Shown piece after piece: positions 45,073-54,579 of a DNA stretch of 64,000 nucleotides. This stretch comes from Streptomyces sp. NBC_00461 (GTDB lineage: Bacteria > Actinomycetota > Actinomycetes > Streptomycetales > Streptomycetaceae). Position 1 is the stretch's first letter; each line of letters begins with the position of its first letter. A program made the position numbers and the translations under genes. The notes under the pieces were generated by a model. It was not told the origin of the DNA and did not search any database. It saw only the letters and a program-made list of their open reading frames with translations. Where the stretch lies: NCBI RefSeq assembly GCF_036013935.1, contig NZ_CP107902.1, positions 1-64,000 of the forward strand. Direction: 5' to 3'.

Positions 45073-45199
45073 CCATATGCCCATACCCGCTACTCCACGC
45101 GGCGGGCGTCGACTCCGCTTCCGACAGCGTCACTGTGCGGAATGACGTGACGCGAGGGTGGGGCATCGACGAGCCGAGCCAGCCACGCCGTTTCTTGGT

Positions 45200-45358
45200 G
45201 ACTCCTCCCCCAGCTGAAGCCGGGGGCTTCTCGCTATGCCGGGTTGGCGTCGCGACGGACCAGCCCGGCCCGTAGCACGTGGGTGGCTGCCACGGTGTCG
45301 GCGTGCGCGTGGTGGCCCCAGGCCACGCAGTGGAATTTTTCCTGTGCGGGTCGGTTCT
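45200..45358 (-). pseudogene. IS605-type TnpB 3' end and right-end hairpin
   Basis: The minus strand reads ENRPAQEKFHCVAWGHHAHADTVAATHVLRAGL and a stop. This is the last zinc-finger/RuvC III part of TnpB (usually FxCxxCGHxxxADxNAAxNI), with the second Cys of the pair changed to Trp here. It is followed by the GAAGCCCCCGGCTTC hairpin that ends such elements. The nuclease body is missing. Confidence 0.65.
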
Positions 45359-45396
45359 CCCTGGCGGTGTGCGTCAGGAACCCCGTTACCTTCTAG

Positions 45397-45918
45397 ACCG
45401 TCGTCGTCACGGGCACCGACGCGGCCGCGGTGATCGTGCCCAAGCTCGCGAAGAACCTGGCCAGCCTGCTCGACCAGCGCAAGGAACTGGCCTCGGACAT
45501 CGAGGAGTTGCTCAAGTCGCACCCTCTTTCCGAGCTCCTGACGTCGATGCCGGGGATAGGCGTCAGGACCGGAGCCAGGATCCTCATCGACGTCGGTGAC
45601 GGCACCGCCTTCCCGACCGCGGGCCACCTCGCCGCCTATGCCGGGCTCGCTCCGGTGACCAGGCGGTCGGGGTCCTCGATCCGCGGCGAGAGCCCGTCCC
45701 GCAGAGGCAACAAGCACCTGAAACGGGCCTTCTTCCTCGCCGCGTTCGCCTCGCTGTCCGACCCGGCCTCCCGGGCCTACTACGAGCGGAAGAAGGCCGA
45801 GGGCAAGCGGCACAAGCAGGCCCTGATGTGTCTCGCACGCCGCCGCGTCGACGTGCTCTTCGCAATGCTCCGCGACGGCACGTTCTTCGAACCTCAAGCC
45901 GTCCCCCAAGCCGCCTGA
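45397..45918 (+). pseudogene. IS110-family transposase C-terminal half
   Basis: The frame opens after a TAG at 45394 and contains the Transposase_20 domain: LTSMPGIGVRTGARILIDVGD, FPTAGHLAAYAGLAPVTRRSG, RRGNKHLKRAFFLAAFASL and the catalytic-Ser region near SIRGESPSRRGN. The N-terminal RuvC-like DEDD domain is absent. Confidence 0.8.
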
Positions 45919-46479
45919 AACATCACCAATCAACCGACCCGCCCCTTGACGAAAGAGATAGGGCCCCCATCCGGCATCGTTGATCGACTTGTTGAGCCCG
46001 GCTTTGGCGGCGGCCCCGTCGTGCAGGAAGCCGCCCGGCTGGTCGGTGCCGGGCTTGGGTTCTGGGGCCTTACTCATGTTGCGGATCTTCCTGCGGCGGC
46101 GCACCGCTGAGCATCGTCAAGGGCTACGTCGAGAACCAGAAACGCCCGGCATGACCGTCACCACAGACGCAGCGATCTGCGGCGCTTCGCCCCTCCGGGC
46201 CAAGGATCGCGCTCCCGCCCGCTGACGGCCGAGCCTCCCTGCGAAGAACAAGGGATGGCGGCCAGCGCTGCGGACATGGAGCCGCAGCCGGACGAGGCCG
46301 GCCTTGAAAACGTGATCGGCACCACGCCGCTGCCGGTCCGGCTGACCATCGAGGGAACGCCATGCGGACTCCCGCCGGGGGCCTGGCCTCCTACCGCATC
46401 GTGCAGCTAGGCGATGAATCCCACTCTTTGATCTCCTTGTCTTCGATGCGGAGCCGGACGGCGGTTTCGCCAATGGCGA
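45919..46479. other. Gap with no clear gene
   Basis: The left part is the IS110 element end. A 51-codon frame from the ATG at 46255 (MAASAADMEPQPDEAGLENV) has good codon bias but no recognised family and no Shine-Dalgarno. Confidence 0.35.
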
Positions 46480-48126
46480 TCACTGCCGAGGAACCGTGCC
46501 GAGCAGGGCGAAGATCCGCCAGGCGGAGAGCGTGGCGTACACGTCACAGGCCTGGGAGGAGGCGGAGTCACGGAACAGTGACGGAGTGCCCGGGCAGCCC
46601 TGCAGGGAAGTCAGCCGGTCCGCCATCAGGGTGCGTTGGGCCGCGGTCGGGTGCCAGCCCGTGGCGTGCGCGGCGCTGAGGGCCGCCTCGGCCTGGTGCA
46701 GGGAGCCGGTCCGCAGCAGCTCCATCCCCTGTCGGGCAAGGGCGTCGGACGAGGGTGTGTTGGGCAACTCCGCGAGTCGGCCGTCCTTTTCGAGCCCGCT
46801 GACGGCGAGGTAGGTCGCGTAGCGGTGCTCGGCGGTGTCTGCCGGCCACGGTGTGATGTCCACGCGTGGAACCCGCAGATGGGAGCTGCGCAGGGCGGCG
46901 CTCACCTCGGACCACTGCTGGGCGGTCCCGGCGGAGAGTGGTGGCACGTCCTTGACCGCCTGTGCCGTGAGGGTCCGCCGGTCCGGGGTGCCGACGCTTC
47001 CCCCCGCCGCCTCCAGCACGGCCAGCCAGACGGCCTGTGCCCCTTGCCCAGAACGCTGCACGGTGCCGCGGTGCGCGCGCAGGGCCGCTGCGAGCTGCGG
47101 GTCCTGCGTGGGCAGTCCGGTCAGCGTCCGCAACGCCTCGACCTGGAACGACGCCTCAAGGTCTCCGTCTCGTTGCTGCACGGCCGAGAACAGACCGCTG
47201 GGGAGTCGGCGCGTCCACAGATACCGGCGCAGTGCCGCCGAACGGGCCGGCTTCGCGTGCAGCACAGTGAGGGACTCCGTGAGGGCATCGGCGATCTGCG
47301 GGTCTCCCACGGGCAGCGGTGAGGGGTCGAGGTTCGCCAGCAACTGGTCGCGCCGCCCGCTCAGCTCGACGTCGGCGATCCGGGCCAACCGGATGTAGGA
47401 GCAGGTCTCCAGGAAGGCGTCGCCGGACACAGGGCCGTGCTGGTTCGCGCCGGTGCGGGACCACCAGGTCCGCAGGGTGTTACGCAGTGCGGCGGGGGCC
47501 GGCAGTCCCAGGGCGGCGCGGGCCTGGACCAGGTGCAGTCGCTGAGTGAGGCTGGTGGCCGCGGCGCGGGTTCCGTCGGTGTCGAGCCAGCGCCGGGTGG
47601 TGGTGGCGGCGTTTCCCGTGAGGGGGGCGCCGAAGGTCTTGAGGGCCCGCAGTGCGGCTGTCGTGGCGGCCAGTTCCGCGCCTCTGTCGGGTACGCGGGT
47701 GTGCTGCGCCGCCGGGTCGGCGAAGTCGCCCCGCGGGGTGTGCATCGCCCGCAGCGCGGCAACGTCGGACGTGTCGTGCAGGCGCAGGTGCAGGGTCTGC
47801 TCGAGGAGCGCCAGATACAGCCGTCCCCAGAGCTGATCCCCCGTGATCTGGTCGGCGAAGACCTTCCGCGTCACGGGTTCGCTCAGCTGCCCGGGCTCTC
47901 CGAGGGCCGACAGCGCGGCCAGTCCGTAGGCGGAGTCGTACAGCCCGGGCCGGTCGGGGACGCTCGCGGAGTAGAGGCCGTCGTCCCCGCGAAGCCGGGC
48001 GAGGTCCGCCGCAAGGCGGCTCTGCTGCAAGGTCGTCGCGGGACCGGCCGCACAGCCGCCGAGGGCGCCCAGGAGCACGAGCACGGCGGCGAGCACCGCC
48101 ACCGCCCCGCGGAGGCGAACCTGCAT
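46480..48126 (-). CDS. Lipoprotein with helical-barrel-like repeats
   Basis: 548 residues. The signal peptide ends in LGGC, a lipobox with Cys25, so the mature protein is anchored to the membrane's outer face. The body has repeats of the GLYDSAYGLAALSALG kind, as seen in prenyltransferase or terpene-cyclase-like alpha/alpha toroids, without recognisable catalytic residues. It is first described here as an uncharacterised lipoprotein. No genes that would explain its role are adjacent except two small secreted proteins upstream on the same strand. Confidence 0.7.
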   Translation of the reverse strand: MQVRLRGAVAVLAAVLVLLGALGGCAAGPATTLQQSRLAADLARLRGDDGLYSASVPDRPGLYDSAYGLAALSALGEPGQLSEPVTRKVFADQITGDQLWGRLYLALLEQTLHLRLHDTSDVAALRAMHTPRGDFADPAAQHTRVPDRGAELAATTAALRALKTFGAPLTGNAATTTRRWLDTDGTRAAATSLTQRLHLVQARAALGLPAPAALRNTLRTWWSRTGANQHGPVSGDAFLETCSYIRLARIADVELSGRRDQLLANLDPSPLPVGDPQIADALTESLTVLHAKPARSAALRRYLWTRRLPSGLFSAVQQRDGDLEASFQVEALRTLTGLPTQDPQLAAALRAHRGTVQRSGQGAQAVWLAVLEAAGGSVGTPDRRTLTAQAVKDVPPLSAGTAQQWSEVSAALRSSHLRVPRVDITPWPADTAEHRYATYLAVSGLEKDGRLAELPNTPSSDALARQGMELLRTGSLHQAEAALSAAHATGWHPTAAQRTLMADRLTSLQGCPGTPSLFRDSASSQACDVYATLSAWRIFALLGTVPRQ

Positions 48127-48246
48127 GATCCTTGGTCTCCTGCTGGTCGAAGGCGTGGCAGGGCCACAGGGCGAGAGGGGGACGAGAGGGGTGCGGAGTC
48201 GGCGGACGGATGCCCGCCGCGAGAACGGCGGGCACCGCAGGATGGG

Positions 48247-48762
48247 TCAGCCGACGCAGGCCTGGCTCTGCCCGTGAATGCCCAGCGAACTGGAACTGGC
48301 CGAGGCAATCGAGCAGACCTGCTCCCACGTGGTGTTCCAGGACGGGTACATGTACCCGTTCAGGTCGGCCTCGTAGGTGTTGCCGTTCTCCCAGTACTGG
48401 CTGGTGCTGTAGGTGGACACGTTCGGCGTGCCGGTGCAGTTGCCCTCCGGCCCGCCCGTACTCACGCCGACGCTGCAGCTCCACGTGAACGTCCCCACGG
48501 AACTGGCCAGGGTCGCCGTGTTACGGATGCGGGTCATACTCTGGAACGCGGCCCCGTGGTACGTCCAGGCGGAGGTCACCCACTTCGTGGGGTGGGCGAC
48601 GCCGAAGTCCTTGTAGACACGCGCCTCGATCGTGTAGCCGGGCGACATCGCGGCGTCCTTGGTGGCGTTCTCGGCCGTGGCGAGGGGGGCAGTGGCCAGT
48701 ACGGCACCTGCGACGGTGCAGGCGGCGATGGCGAGCCGGAGAGCAGTGGTCGTGCGCTTCAC
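48247..48762 (-). CDS. Small secreted protein, unknown
   Basis: 171 residues with a clear signal peptide (LAIAACTVAGAVLATAPLATA). The mature part has many Trp, Tyr, Ser and Thr and four or so Cys (WSCSVG, GNCTG, QVCSIA, ACVG), probably paired. A beta-rich secreted fold is likely. Family unknown. Confidence 0.7.
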   Translation of the reverse strand: MKRTTTALRLAIAACTVAGAVLATAPLATAENATKDAAMSPGYTIEARVYKDFGVAHPTKWVTSAWTYHGAAFQSMTRIRNTATLASSVGTFTWSCSVGVSTGGPEGNCTGTPNVSTYSTSQYWENGNTYEADLNGYMYPSWNTTWEQVCSIASASSSSLGIHGQSQACVG

Positions 48763-48796
48763 GATGTGGCTTCCTCTCTGAGATGGTGCCCTACGG

Positions 48797-49327
48797 TCAG
48801 TTCCACGTGTAGCCGATGTACGGACTGTCGATGACGTAGGACTGGTTGCCGCTCGCGATGGTCAGCTCGCTGTAGTACGGCTGGTTGTACTTCTGACCGC
48901 TGAAGGTCGGGCCGAGGAAGTGGCCGGTGCCGCAGAACCGCTGCCAGTCGCCGGTGGCAAGCTTGTTGGCGTTCGCGTCGCGGAGGTCGATCTCCAGGTA
49001 GAAACACCCGTTGGGCTTGGCGTCGATGTAGGCGTCGGAGTTGAAGTCCACACCAGCGAACCCTGTGTCGCTGGTACAGGCGCTGGCCGTGAAGGGCCCC
49101 CTTGTCTCCTTGTTGCAGCCGCCGGGATGCCAGACGATCTTCGGGGCGACCGTGGAAGGCCGGAGCGCGGCCTCGCGGCCAACTGTCGTCGTGAAGCCGG
49201 TCCGTGAGGCCGCGTTGGCCACGACCGTACCGGTGTGCGACGGGGCCGCCGACGCGGTGACGCAGGTGGTCGCGCCGGCAGCCAGTACCAAGGCGGCGAC
49301 GGCGGCAGCATGACTGATTCTGTTCAA
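48797..49327 (-). CDS. Small secreted protein, unknown
   Basis: 176 residues with a signal peptide (AAAVAALVLAAGATTCVTASA). Four Cys in the mature part (GGCNKE, SACTSD, NGCFYL, RFCGTG). It ends with a Tyr/Asn-rich stretch. It lies 34 bases upstream of the previous secreted gene on the same strand, so the two may be cotranscribed. Family unknown. Confidence 0.7.
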   Translation of the reverse strand: MNRISHAAAVAALVLAAGATTCVTASAAPSHTGTVVANAASRTGFTTTVGREAALRPSTVAPKIVWHPGGCNKETRGPFTASACTSDTGFAGVDFNSDAYIDAKPNGCFYLEIDLRDANANKLATGDWQRFCGTGHFLGPTFSGQKYNQPYYSELTIASGNQSYVIDSPYIGYTWN

Positions 49328-49489
49328 GGGTCTCCCCCATGGTTCCGGCCCCTGTCAGGTCAAGGGGCGGTGGTTGCTTTACAGGTGCAGGTCTCGGTTC
49401 AGCGGTGACGCGCATGCGGCGGTGCACGGCGTCGTGGAAGAGGGCTCCGTGCCACACCTGGTGGCCGTTTCCCAGAGACCTGCGCCCCG

Positions 49490-49580
49490 TACACAGCTCT
49501 CCCTTCGGCAGGTCGGAATGGGAAGGAGCGGAGCCTGTGCGACTCCGAATACTCCGTTGCCCGTTCCGGGGTTGCATCGC
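49490..49580 (-). repeat. Relic of a secreted-protein leader
   Basis: Read on the minus strand, this resembles the leader of the gene at 42873: ACGGAGTATTC, a GCTCC-rich middle, then GAAGGGAGAGCTGTGT in the place of the Shine-Dalgarno and GTG. The frame that follows soon stops. Confidence 0.45.
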
Positions 49581-49690
49581 CGCATCGCCTCTGCAGGAAA
49601 GATCAGCGGATCGACGAGGGTTGAGGCGAATCCAGACTCGGCGGACTCTGTCCGCCGAGGAGCCGTCACCGTGGCGCAGCGCCTGCCGGA

Positions 49691-49898
49691 CTGCCGGGCG
49701 CCTGCCTGTTCGCCGTGGCGTGGAAAGGCTAGGCCGACGACCGGCGATCGCGGCAGCCGGACAATCGCACTACTCGGGTGTGGTGCGAAGACGTGACTCG
49801 CTCGGTACAACCCGCGGGTCACACGGGGGAGGTTTTCCGAGGCACATGGAATCGGCTGTGCCCTTCACCGCTTCCCGAGAAGGTGTGGACGCTGATCG
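49691..49898. repeat. Promoter-region repeat, copy 2
   Basis: Related to 39131-39335 over about 208 bases. Here no two-component genes follow, so only the upstream region is present. Confidence 0.7.
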
Positions 49899-49988
49899 TC
49901 AGTTGCACACCCCGAAGCAGGGAGGTCGCGAGCTGAGCGCTCATGCGGAGCTCCGTGAGGATGCGCCAGACATCTCACGTCGGAGAGG

Positions 49989-51071
49989 TCATGCTCGCTG
50001 GCGGCTCGTTCGCGGTTGACGAGCCGGTTCACCTGCTTCTGGGTCTGGGGAGGGAGTGCTTACGGGCGGGCGACATCGTGTGTCTCTTCGCCAGCGAGCC
50101 GGTGGCATGCCGTAGCGGTTCTTGAACGCGCGGCTGAATGCCGCCTCGGACGTGTAGCCAACGCTCTCCGCAATGAGCGTGAGCGGAAGGGAGGTGTCAC
50201 GGAGCAGGTCGGTGGCGGCGCCCAGGCGTACGTGCGCGAGATAGGTTGCTGGCGGCTTCCCGACGCGAGCGACGAACCGCGCAGCGAACGCCGACCGTGA
50301 AAGGTTGCACGCTCGGGCCAGCTCGTCGACTGTCCAGTCGTGGCCGATGTCTCGGTGGATAGCGCTCAAGGCCAGGCTGATCTGGGGGTCGAACGCACCG
50401 GCCAGCCAGTTCGGTTCGGCGTCCGAGCCAGCGGCCCAGGCGCGCAGAATCTGAATGAAGATCAGATCGAGGATGCGGGCGACCATCACCGCCGATCCTT
50501 GAGAGGGCGATTGCATCTCGAATACGAGCATCCTGTGTGCGACTTCGAGCCCTTCGAGCGCTGGACCGCGGTCACCGCGCAGTATGATCACGGCAGGCAG
50601 GCACCGGAGCAGGTGGCTCGCCTGTGGGGCGCCGATCGTGAATGTGCCGCAGAGCCAGCGCGCCGGCTCGGGTGCGCTGGTACGCACGATCGCTTGCGCG
50701 CGCTTGCCTGCGTCGCTGATGTGGTGCGTGTCACCGCGCGGGAGCAGGACGACATCGCCGCGGCTCAAGTGCTGGACGTGCGGGTCTCCGTCGACCCGAA
50801 GCACGAGTTCGCCTGCTTCTATGATGTGCAGGCTGCCGATATCGGCGAAGCCGATCGAGAAATTCCGCGGCGGAGCGTACGCAACGATCCGTTCTCCGCT
50901 CAGACGGGCGCTCCGGAGAAGCTCCGAGAGCAAGTCGTGCATTTGACCATCTGCGTTGAGGCCGAGTGCGGCGTCCTCAAGCGCTGGCGGATCGGCAAAC
51001 GCTTGCGGCGATCGGAGTAAACCCTCTGGCATCGCTGGACGATCGGCAAGATTTCCCGGCGGAGCGGTCAT
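49989..51071 (-). CDS. AraC-family regulator with cupin domain
   Basis: 360 residues. An AraC-type cupin domain (cupin_6-like) with RGDVVLLPRGDTHHISD lies N-terminally; the C-terminal double HTH reads WTVDELARACNLSRSAFAARFVARVGKPPATYLAHVRLGAA and PLTLIAESVGYTSEAAFSRAFKNRYGMPPARWRRD. The ATG at 51071 fits; a second Met is 13 residues in. It is transcribed away from the EthD gene and probably controls it through the shared 185-bp region. Confidence 0.88.
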   Translation of the reverse strand: MTAPPGNLADRPAMPEGLLRSPQAFADPPALEDAALGLNADGQMHDLLSELLRSARLSGERIVAYAPPRNFSIGFADIGSLHIIEAGELVLRVDGDPHVQHLSRGDVVLLPRGDTHHISDAGKRAQAIVRTSAPEPARWLCGTFTIGAPQASHLLRCLPAVIILRGDRGPALEGLEVAHRMLVFEMQSPSQGSAVMVARILDLIFIQILRAWAAGSDAEPNWLAGAFDPQISLALSAIHRDIGHDWTVDELARACNLSRSAFAARFVARVGKPPATYLAHVRLGAATDLLRDTSLPLTLIAESVGYTSEAAFSRAFKNRYGMPPARWRRDTRCRPPVSTPSPDPEAGEPARQPRTSRQRA

Positions 51072-51256
51072 GGTCGCTGTCCATTCCTCTGACTAGGTTT
51101 AGCAAACAGTGAGTGGGGCCATGACTCTGGGCACTCTGTCATGTGCCAACTTCTTCCATCGGCGAAGCACCTATGCCACTGGAATTGCTGACATCGTCGT
51201 CCGAGTCTGGGCCCGCTCGCTTGTATCAACCGAGACCAACAATCAAGAGGCCATCC

Positions 51257-51577
51257 ATGACGGAGCAAGGCAAGCCGACCAAGATCAGCTTTGTCTATTC
51301 CAACCCCACCGACCCGGACACCTTCGAGGCGGCTTACCCCGACCAGCTCGCGCTCGCGCGCAAGCTCCCCGGACTGACTCGGCTGCAGACGTCGAAGGTG
51401 TGGCCCAAGGAAGACGGCAGCCCGACCCCGGCGTACCGACTGTTGGACCTGTACTTCGCCGACTACGCGGCGGCCAGCGCCGCCGCCGCAGAGGCGGGTC
51501 CCCTTGTCGCCGCTACCAAAGCGCACGCCACCGGAGGAGTAGTGATCGCATTCGCGGAAGTCCTCGAGGACGCTTAG
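51257..51577 (+). CDS. EthD-family protein
   Basis: 106 residues. [40 protein letters not shown] and the end [13 protein letters not shown] fit the EthD (dimeric alpha+beta barrel) family. Such proteins accompany oxidative degradation pathways or act as small-molecule-handling accessory proteins. AGAGG is upstream of the ATG. The likely regulator is the divergent AraC gene. Confidence 0.82.
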   Translation: MTEQGKPTKISFVYSNPTDPDTFEAAYPDQLALARKLPGLTRLQTSKVWPKEDGSPTPAYRLLDLYFADYAAASAAAAEAGPLVAATKAHATGGVVIAFAEVLEDA

Positions 51578-51582
51578 TCTAG

Positions 51583-51608
51583 CGCCAAGATCCATAGAGA
51601 TCTTGGCG
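51583..51608. terminator. Hairpin after the EthD gene
   Basis: CGCCAAGATC and its complement enclose six bases, five bases after the stop codon. Confidence 0.65.
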
Positions 51609-51619
51609 AGGGGTTGTCC

Positions 51620-51935
51620 GGCTGGAGGCCGGGCAGCCCCCTTTCGCTGGGGTGGCCGGGGCGAGTTGCCAGGTTCCGCCTGTCTGGGTGAGTCCGAGGT
51701 TGATCAGGCGGCGGAGGTTGAGGGCGGCTGCCCGGGCGTGGGGCCAGGTGTTGTTGGCGATGGCGCCGCGGTAGCGCAGGCGGCAGTTGCCGTGCTGGAC
51801 GAGCCAGGCGACCGCACGTTCGACCGGTGCTCTCCAGCGGCGGTGGGCGACCTGTGTCAGCGGCGGCCTGGAGATCGTGGTGCCGACGCATGGCCCGCGA
51901 TGCCCGCCCCATCGGCGGTCTCACGCCACTATTCC
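51620..51935 (-). pseudogene. IS1182-like transposase 3' fragment
   Basis: The minus strand reads [33 protein letters not shown] and [22 protein letters not shown], the end of the DDE domain of IS1182-group transposases (catalytic Glu in PVERAVAWL). The start of the gene is missing. Confidence 0.65.
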
Positions 51936-51941
51936 GGAGGG

Positions 51942-52380
51942 ATGAGATATCCCGATGGCGGTGGGCTGACGGCCGAGGAGCGGGATCGTCGTGAGCAAGT
52001 CCGGCTTGCGGCGGCTGACTTGATCGAGGCGGGGGCCAGTGACCGGGAGGTGGCCCGGCGGTTCCGGGTGACCCGGATGCCGGCGAACCGCCGGCGCCGG
52101 GCCCTGGCCTCGGGCGGCCGCCAGGCGCTGGTCTCCAAGGGCCCCGGTGGCGCCCGCTGCAAGCTCGATACCAGCCAACTACGTGCCCTGGAAGCGGTGT
52201 TGGAGGCTGGTCCGGCCGCGTGCGGCTGGAGTGACCAGTGCTGGACCTTGGCCCGCATCGGCGAGGTCGTGCGCCGCCGGTTCGGGGCCGAGTACACCCT
52301 GGCCGGGCTGGACCTGCTGCTGCACCGCACCGGCTGGAGCGTGCAGGTGCCGGCCCGGAGGGCCACCGAGCGGGACAGAG
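51942..52380 (+). pseudogene. IS630-family transposase N-terminal half
   Basis: The frame reads [41 protein letters not shown] (split here by the reading), then [29 protein letters not shown] and [23 protein letters not shown]. This is the paired HTH half of IS630-type winged-helix transposases. The DDE half is replaced by unrelated sequence after 52380. GGAGG is upstream of the ATG. Confidence 0.7.
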
Positions 52381-52389
52381 GTGTAAGTG

Positions 52390-53330
52390 CGCCGTACCAG
52401 GAGAGCGTGGACGCGCGGTCGGCGGGCCGGTAGGCGGTGATGTACACCTTGCGGTTGGGCCGGGCCGGCCCGTTCACGGTACCCCAACTCATCACGCTGC
52501 AGCGCGGGTTGTTGCGCATCACCAGGTCGCCGAACTTCTTCTCGCCTGGCAGGTAGACCGGCACTGAGTCCAGTTGGTGATGTGCGCCTTGGCGTCGCCG
52601 CATCGGGTACGGATGGGGTCCATGCCGTCGCCGGGGTGCGCGGTGTCCGGCGACCGGGCAGCGATGCTCTGCCAGGCCGACGGCGTCGCCGAAGCGTCTC
52701 CACCGCCCGTTGCCTGGCCGTGGGAAGCCCCGGCAGCAGTATGGCCACCGTTCCCGCCACCCCCAGGGCGACTCCGCACACCAGGGTCGCCGCCAAGCCC
52801 CCCAGATGACGTCGGCCGGGGCGCGCGCTGCCGGTGCCGTCGCCGGCCCAACGTCCGGTGGCGGACTCAATGGTGGCGCTGACCGGGGGCTGGTCCCGCT
52901 CATCGGTACGTGCCTTGGCCTCGGTCAGTTCCGCCTTGACGGCCTGCCAGTCCCGCTACCACTGCGCGCGATCCCCTCCACAGGCACCGACGTACGCCAG
53001 CGTGACATCCAGAGACGGCAGCAGTTGTCCGCCGGCCGCGCGTCGGACAATGCGGTCACCGAGTACCAGGGTGTCCCGGGCGAGCTGCCGATAGGGCCTG
53101 CCGACGGGCGCCACCGCACGACATGGGGGGGCGACCCCGCCCCGGCGGCTGCGGCGATCAGGGCCGCGTGCAGAGCAGGCTGCGCCCGGTCGGGGCGGGG
53201 ACGTGCAGCCGCTCGGTCCGCGACGCCGAAGTGGCCGAGCAAGCAGCGCAAGGCCAGTCCGCCGTGCCGATCGCTGCCGCCGCCAGCGTGGCCTGTGTGC
53301 TTCCGCGTGACGGGATGGCCCCCGAGGAGC
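52390..53330 (-). pseudogene. XRE-type protein with DUF2690, frameshifted
   Basis: Joined minus-strand frames give an HTH-like end (LLPSLDVTLAYVGACGGDRAQWYRDW), a linker, a membrane helix (GLAATLVCGVALGVAGTVAILLPG), DGMDPIRTRCGDAKAHITNW, and then SVPVYLPGEKKFGDLVMRNNPRCSVMSWGTVNGPARP. The last two parts fit the DUF2690 outer domain (DPxxTxC...LRxSxxCxxxWxR). At least two frameshifts break the gene. Full-length relatives are common membrane HTH proteins in Streptomyces. Confidence 0.6.
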
Positions 53331-53408
53331 AGCCGGTCGGGAGGCGGATCCGGGGGGAGATCCGCGCCCGCCCTGTCCCCTGCAGCGCAGATGGTCAACA
53401 CTTGCACT

Positions 53409-53422
53409 TGAGAGCGCTCTCA
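53409..53422. promoter_or_regulatory. LacI-type operator palindrome (box H)
   Basis: TGAGAGCGCTCTCA, a perfect 14-bp palindrome, 129 bp before the GTG of the degenerate secreted-protein gene. Confidence 0.65.
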
Positions 53423-53550
53423 TATTTGGGTATTGTCGCCGCTGAAGGAAGGCTGAGGCACTTCGAGGCGTGCACCTCCTGGACGTGGACGCAGTATCTG
53501 AGGTCGGAGAGTCGCCACCCCTTCCCCTTCCGGCCCATCGAAGGAGAGCT

Positions 53551-53930
53551 GTGTCCACAGCTCAGGTCAAAGGACTGGCCATGGTCCACCGCAGAGGCAT
53601 CGCGATGGTGAGCGTCACCGCTGCCGCTTCAACCGCCGGTTCCGGCGGACAGCAGCACAACGACGCCTCGCCTGCCCGGCAGACCATCGTCGAAGCGGCA
53701 GCAGCCGTGGCGTCGCGGTCACCGGTGACGGGCCGGGCCACGCTGGGTGGCAGGCTGCGGTCGGTGGCGCTGGGCTTCTCAGCGTCATCCTGCTCGTCAC
53801 AGGCGACGCGGAAGTGCCTGCTGGGCGCGCTGATCGTCGCGTCGGCCCCGCAGAGCGCGGAAGCGCCTGCAGGGCCTCCTGCGCAGGCACGGCAGGTCGG
53901 ATTCAAGGCATTCCCGGACGGTGGCCATCC
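53551..53930 (+). pseudogene. Degenerate third copy of the secreted sensor protein
   Basis: The start (GTG after GAAGGAGAGCT) and the first codons (MSTAQVKGLAMVHRRGIAMVSVTAAAS) parallel the gene at 42873. RATLGGRLRSVALGFSA corresponds to GRGVLGGKPWSVTLTYYA. Later residues diverge, the frame runs into the next gene, and the signal peptide is damaged by polar residues. It is probably no longer functional. Confidence 0.45.
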
Positions 53931-53977
53931 CGGCAGCAACGCCGCCACTCAGCCTCTCCCGATATCCGGAGTTCCCC

Positions 53978-54493
53978 ATGAGCTACAAGGTCGCCGCGAA
54001 CCCCGCGGACAGTTCTGACCCTCCAGGACCCGGAGCCGGCATCCCCGGCCCGCCCGTTGGCGTCCCCGCCCCGCGTGACGGACGTTCGCTGGCCCTGTCC
54101 CTGGCTCTGCCATGGACATCAACTGCGGCCGGCAAAGCCCGGACCCTGATACGTGTCAGTCTCCTCCACACAGGCGTCCCCGACTTCCTGACCCAAACAG
54201 TGGAGTTGCTCGTCACAGAACTGGTAACCAACGCCTTGCGCCACGCCGCCCCTCCCCTGAACCTGAGCGCCATCTACCGGCAGGCCGCAACCCCCGTCCT
54301 CAGCTGCGCGGTCAGCGACGGCAGCAGCGAACTGCCGGCGCTCTGCCACCCCTCGATGACCTGCGAAAGCGGACGCGGGCTGGTCCTGGTCGACAGCCTC
54401 TCCGACCGATGGGGCAGCCACCGGACCCCGGGCGGGAAGATCGTCTGGTGTGAACTGAACCTCTCGCTGCACCCCCGAGCTTTCATGGTCTGA
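53978..54493 (+). CDS. Anti-sigma-type ATP-binding protein (RsbW-like)
   Basis: 171 residues. A Pro-rich N-terminus precedes a HATPase_c_2 domain with LLVTELVTNALRHAAPPL (N-box), AVSDGSSELPAL (G1) and ESGRGLVLVDSLSDRWG (G2). Streptomyces have dozens of these stand-alone kinase-like regulators, which bind STAS proteins or sigma factors. The ATG at 53978 has GGAG nearby. No partner gene is adjacent. Confidence 0.85.
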   Translation: MSYKVAANPADSSDPPGPGAGIPGPPVGVPAPRDGRSLALSLALPWTSTAAGKARTLIRVSLLHTGVPDFLTQTVELLVTELVTNALRHAAPPLNLSAIYRQAATPVLSCAVSDGSSELPALCHPSMTCESGRGLVLVDSLSDRWGSHRTPGGKIVWCELNLSLHPRAFMV

Positions 54494-54579
54494 CCTGGTC
54501 ACAACAGTAAGCTGCCGGATGCCGCGATGGCGGAGGTCGGCAGGAGACCTTGCACTGGCCGGAATGAGTCGAGGAGCCG

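Noticed and set aside
45200..45235. Functional omega-RNA of a TnpB system
   Set aside because: Only the last ~40 codons of tnpB and the end hairpin remain, with a zinc-finger Cys lost; no active nuclease is encoded.
48759..49577. A 272-residue frame covering the secreted protein at 48797
   Set aside because: It is out of frame with the signal-peptide protein and has no motif; codon bias favours the other frame.
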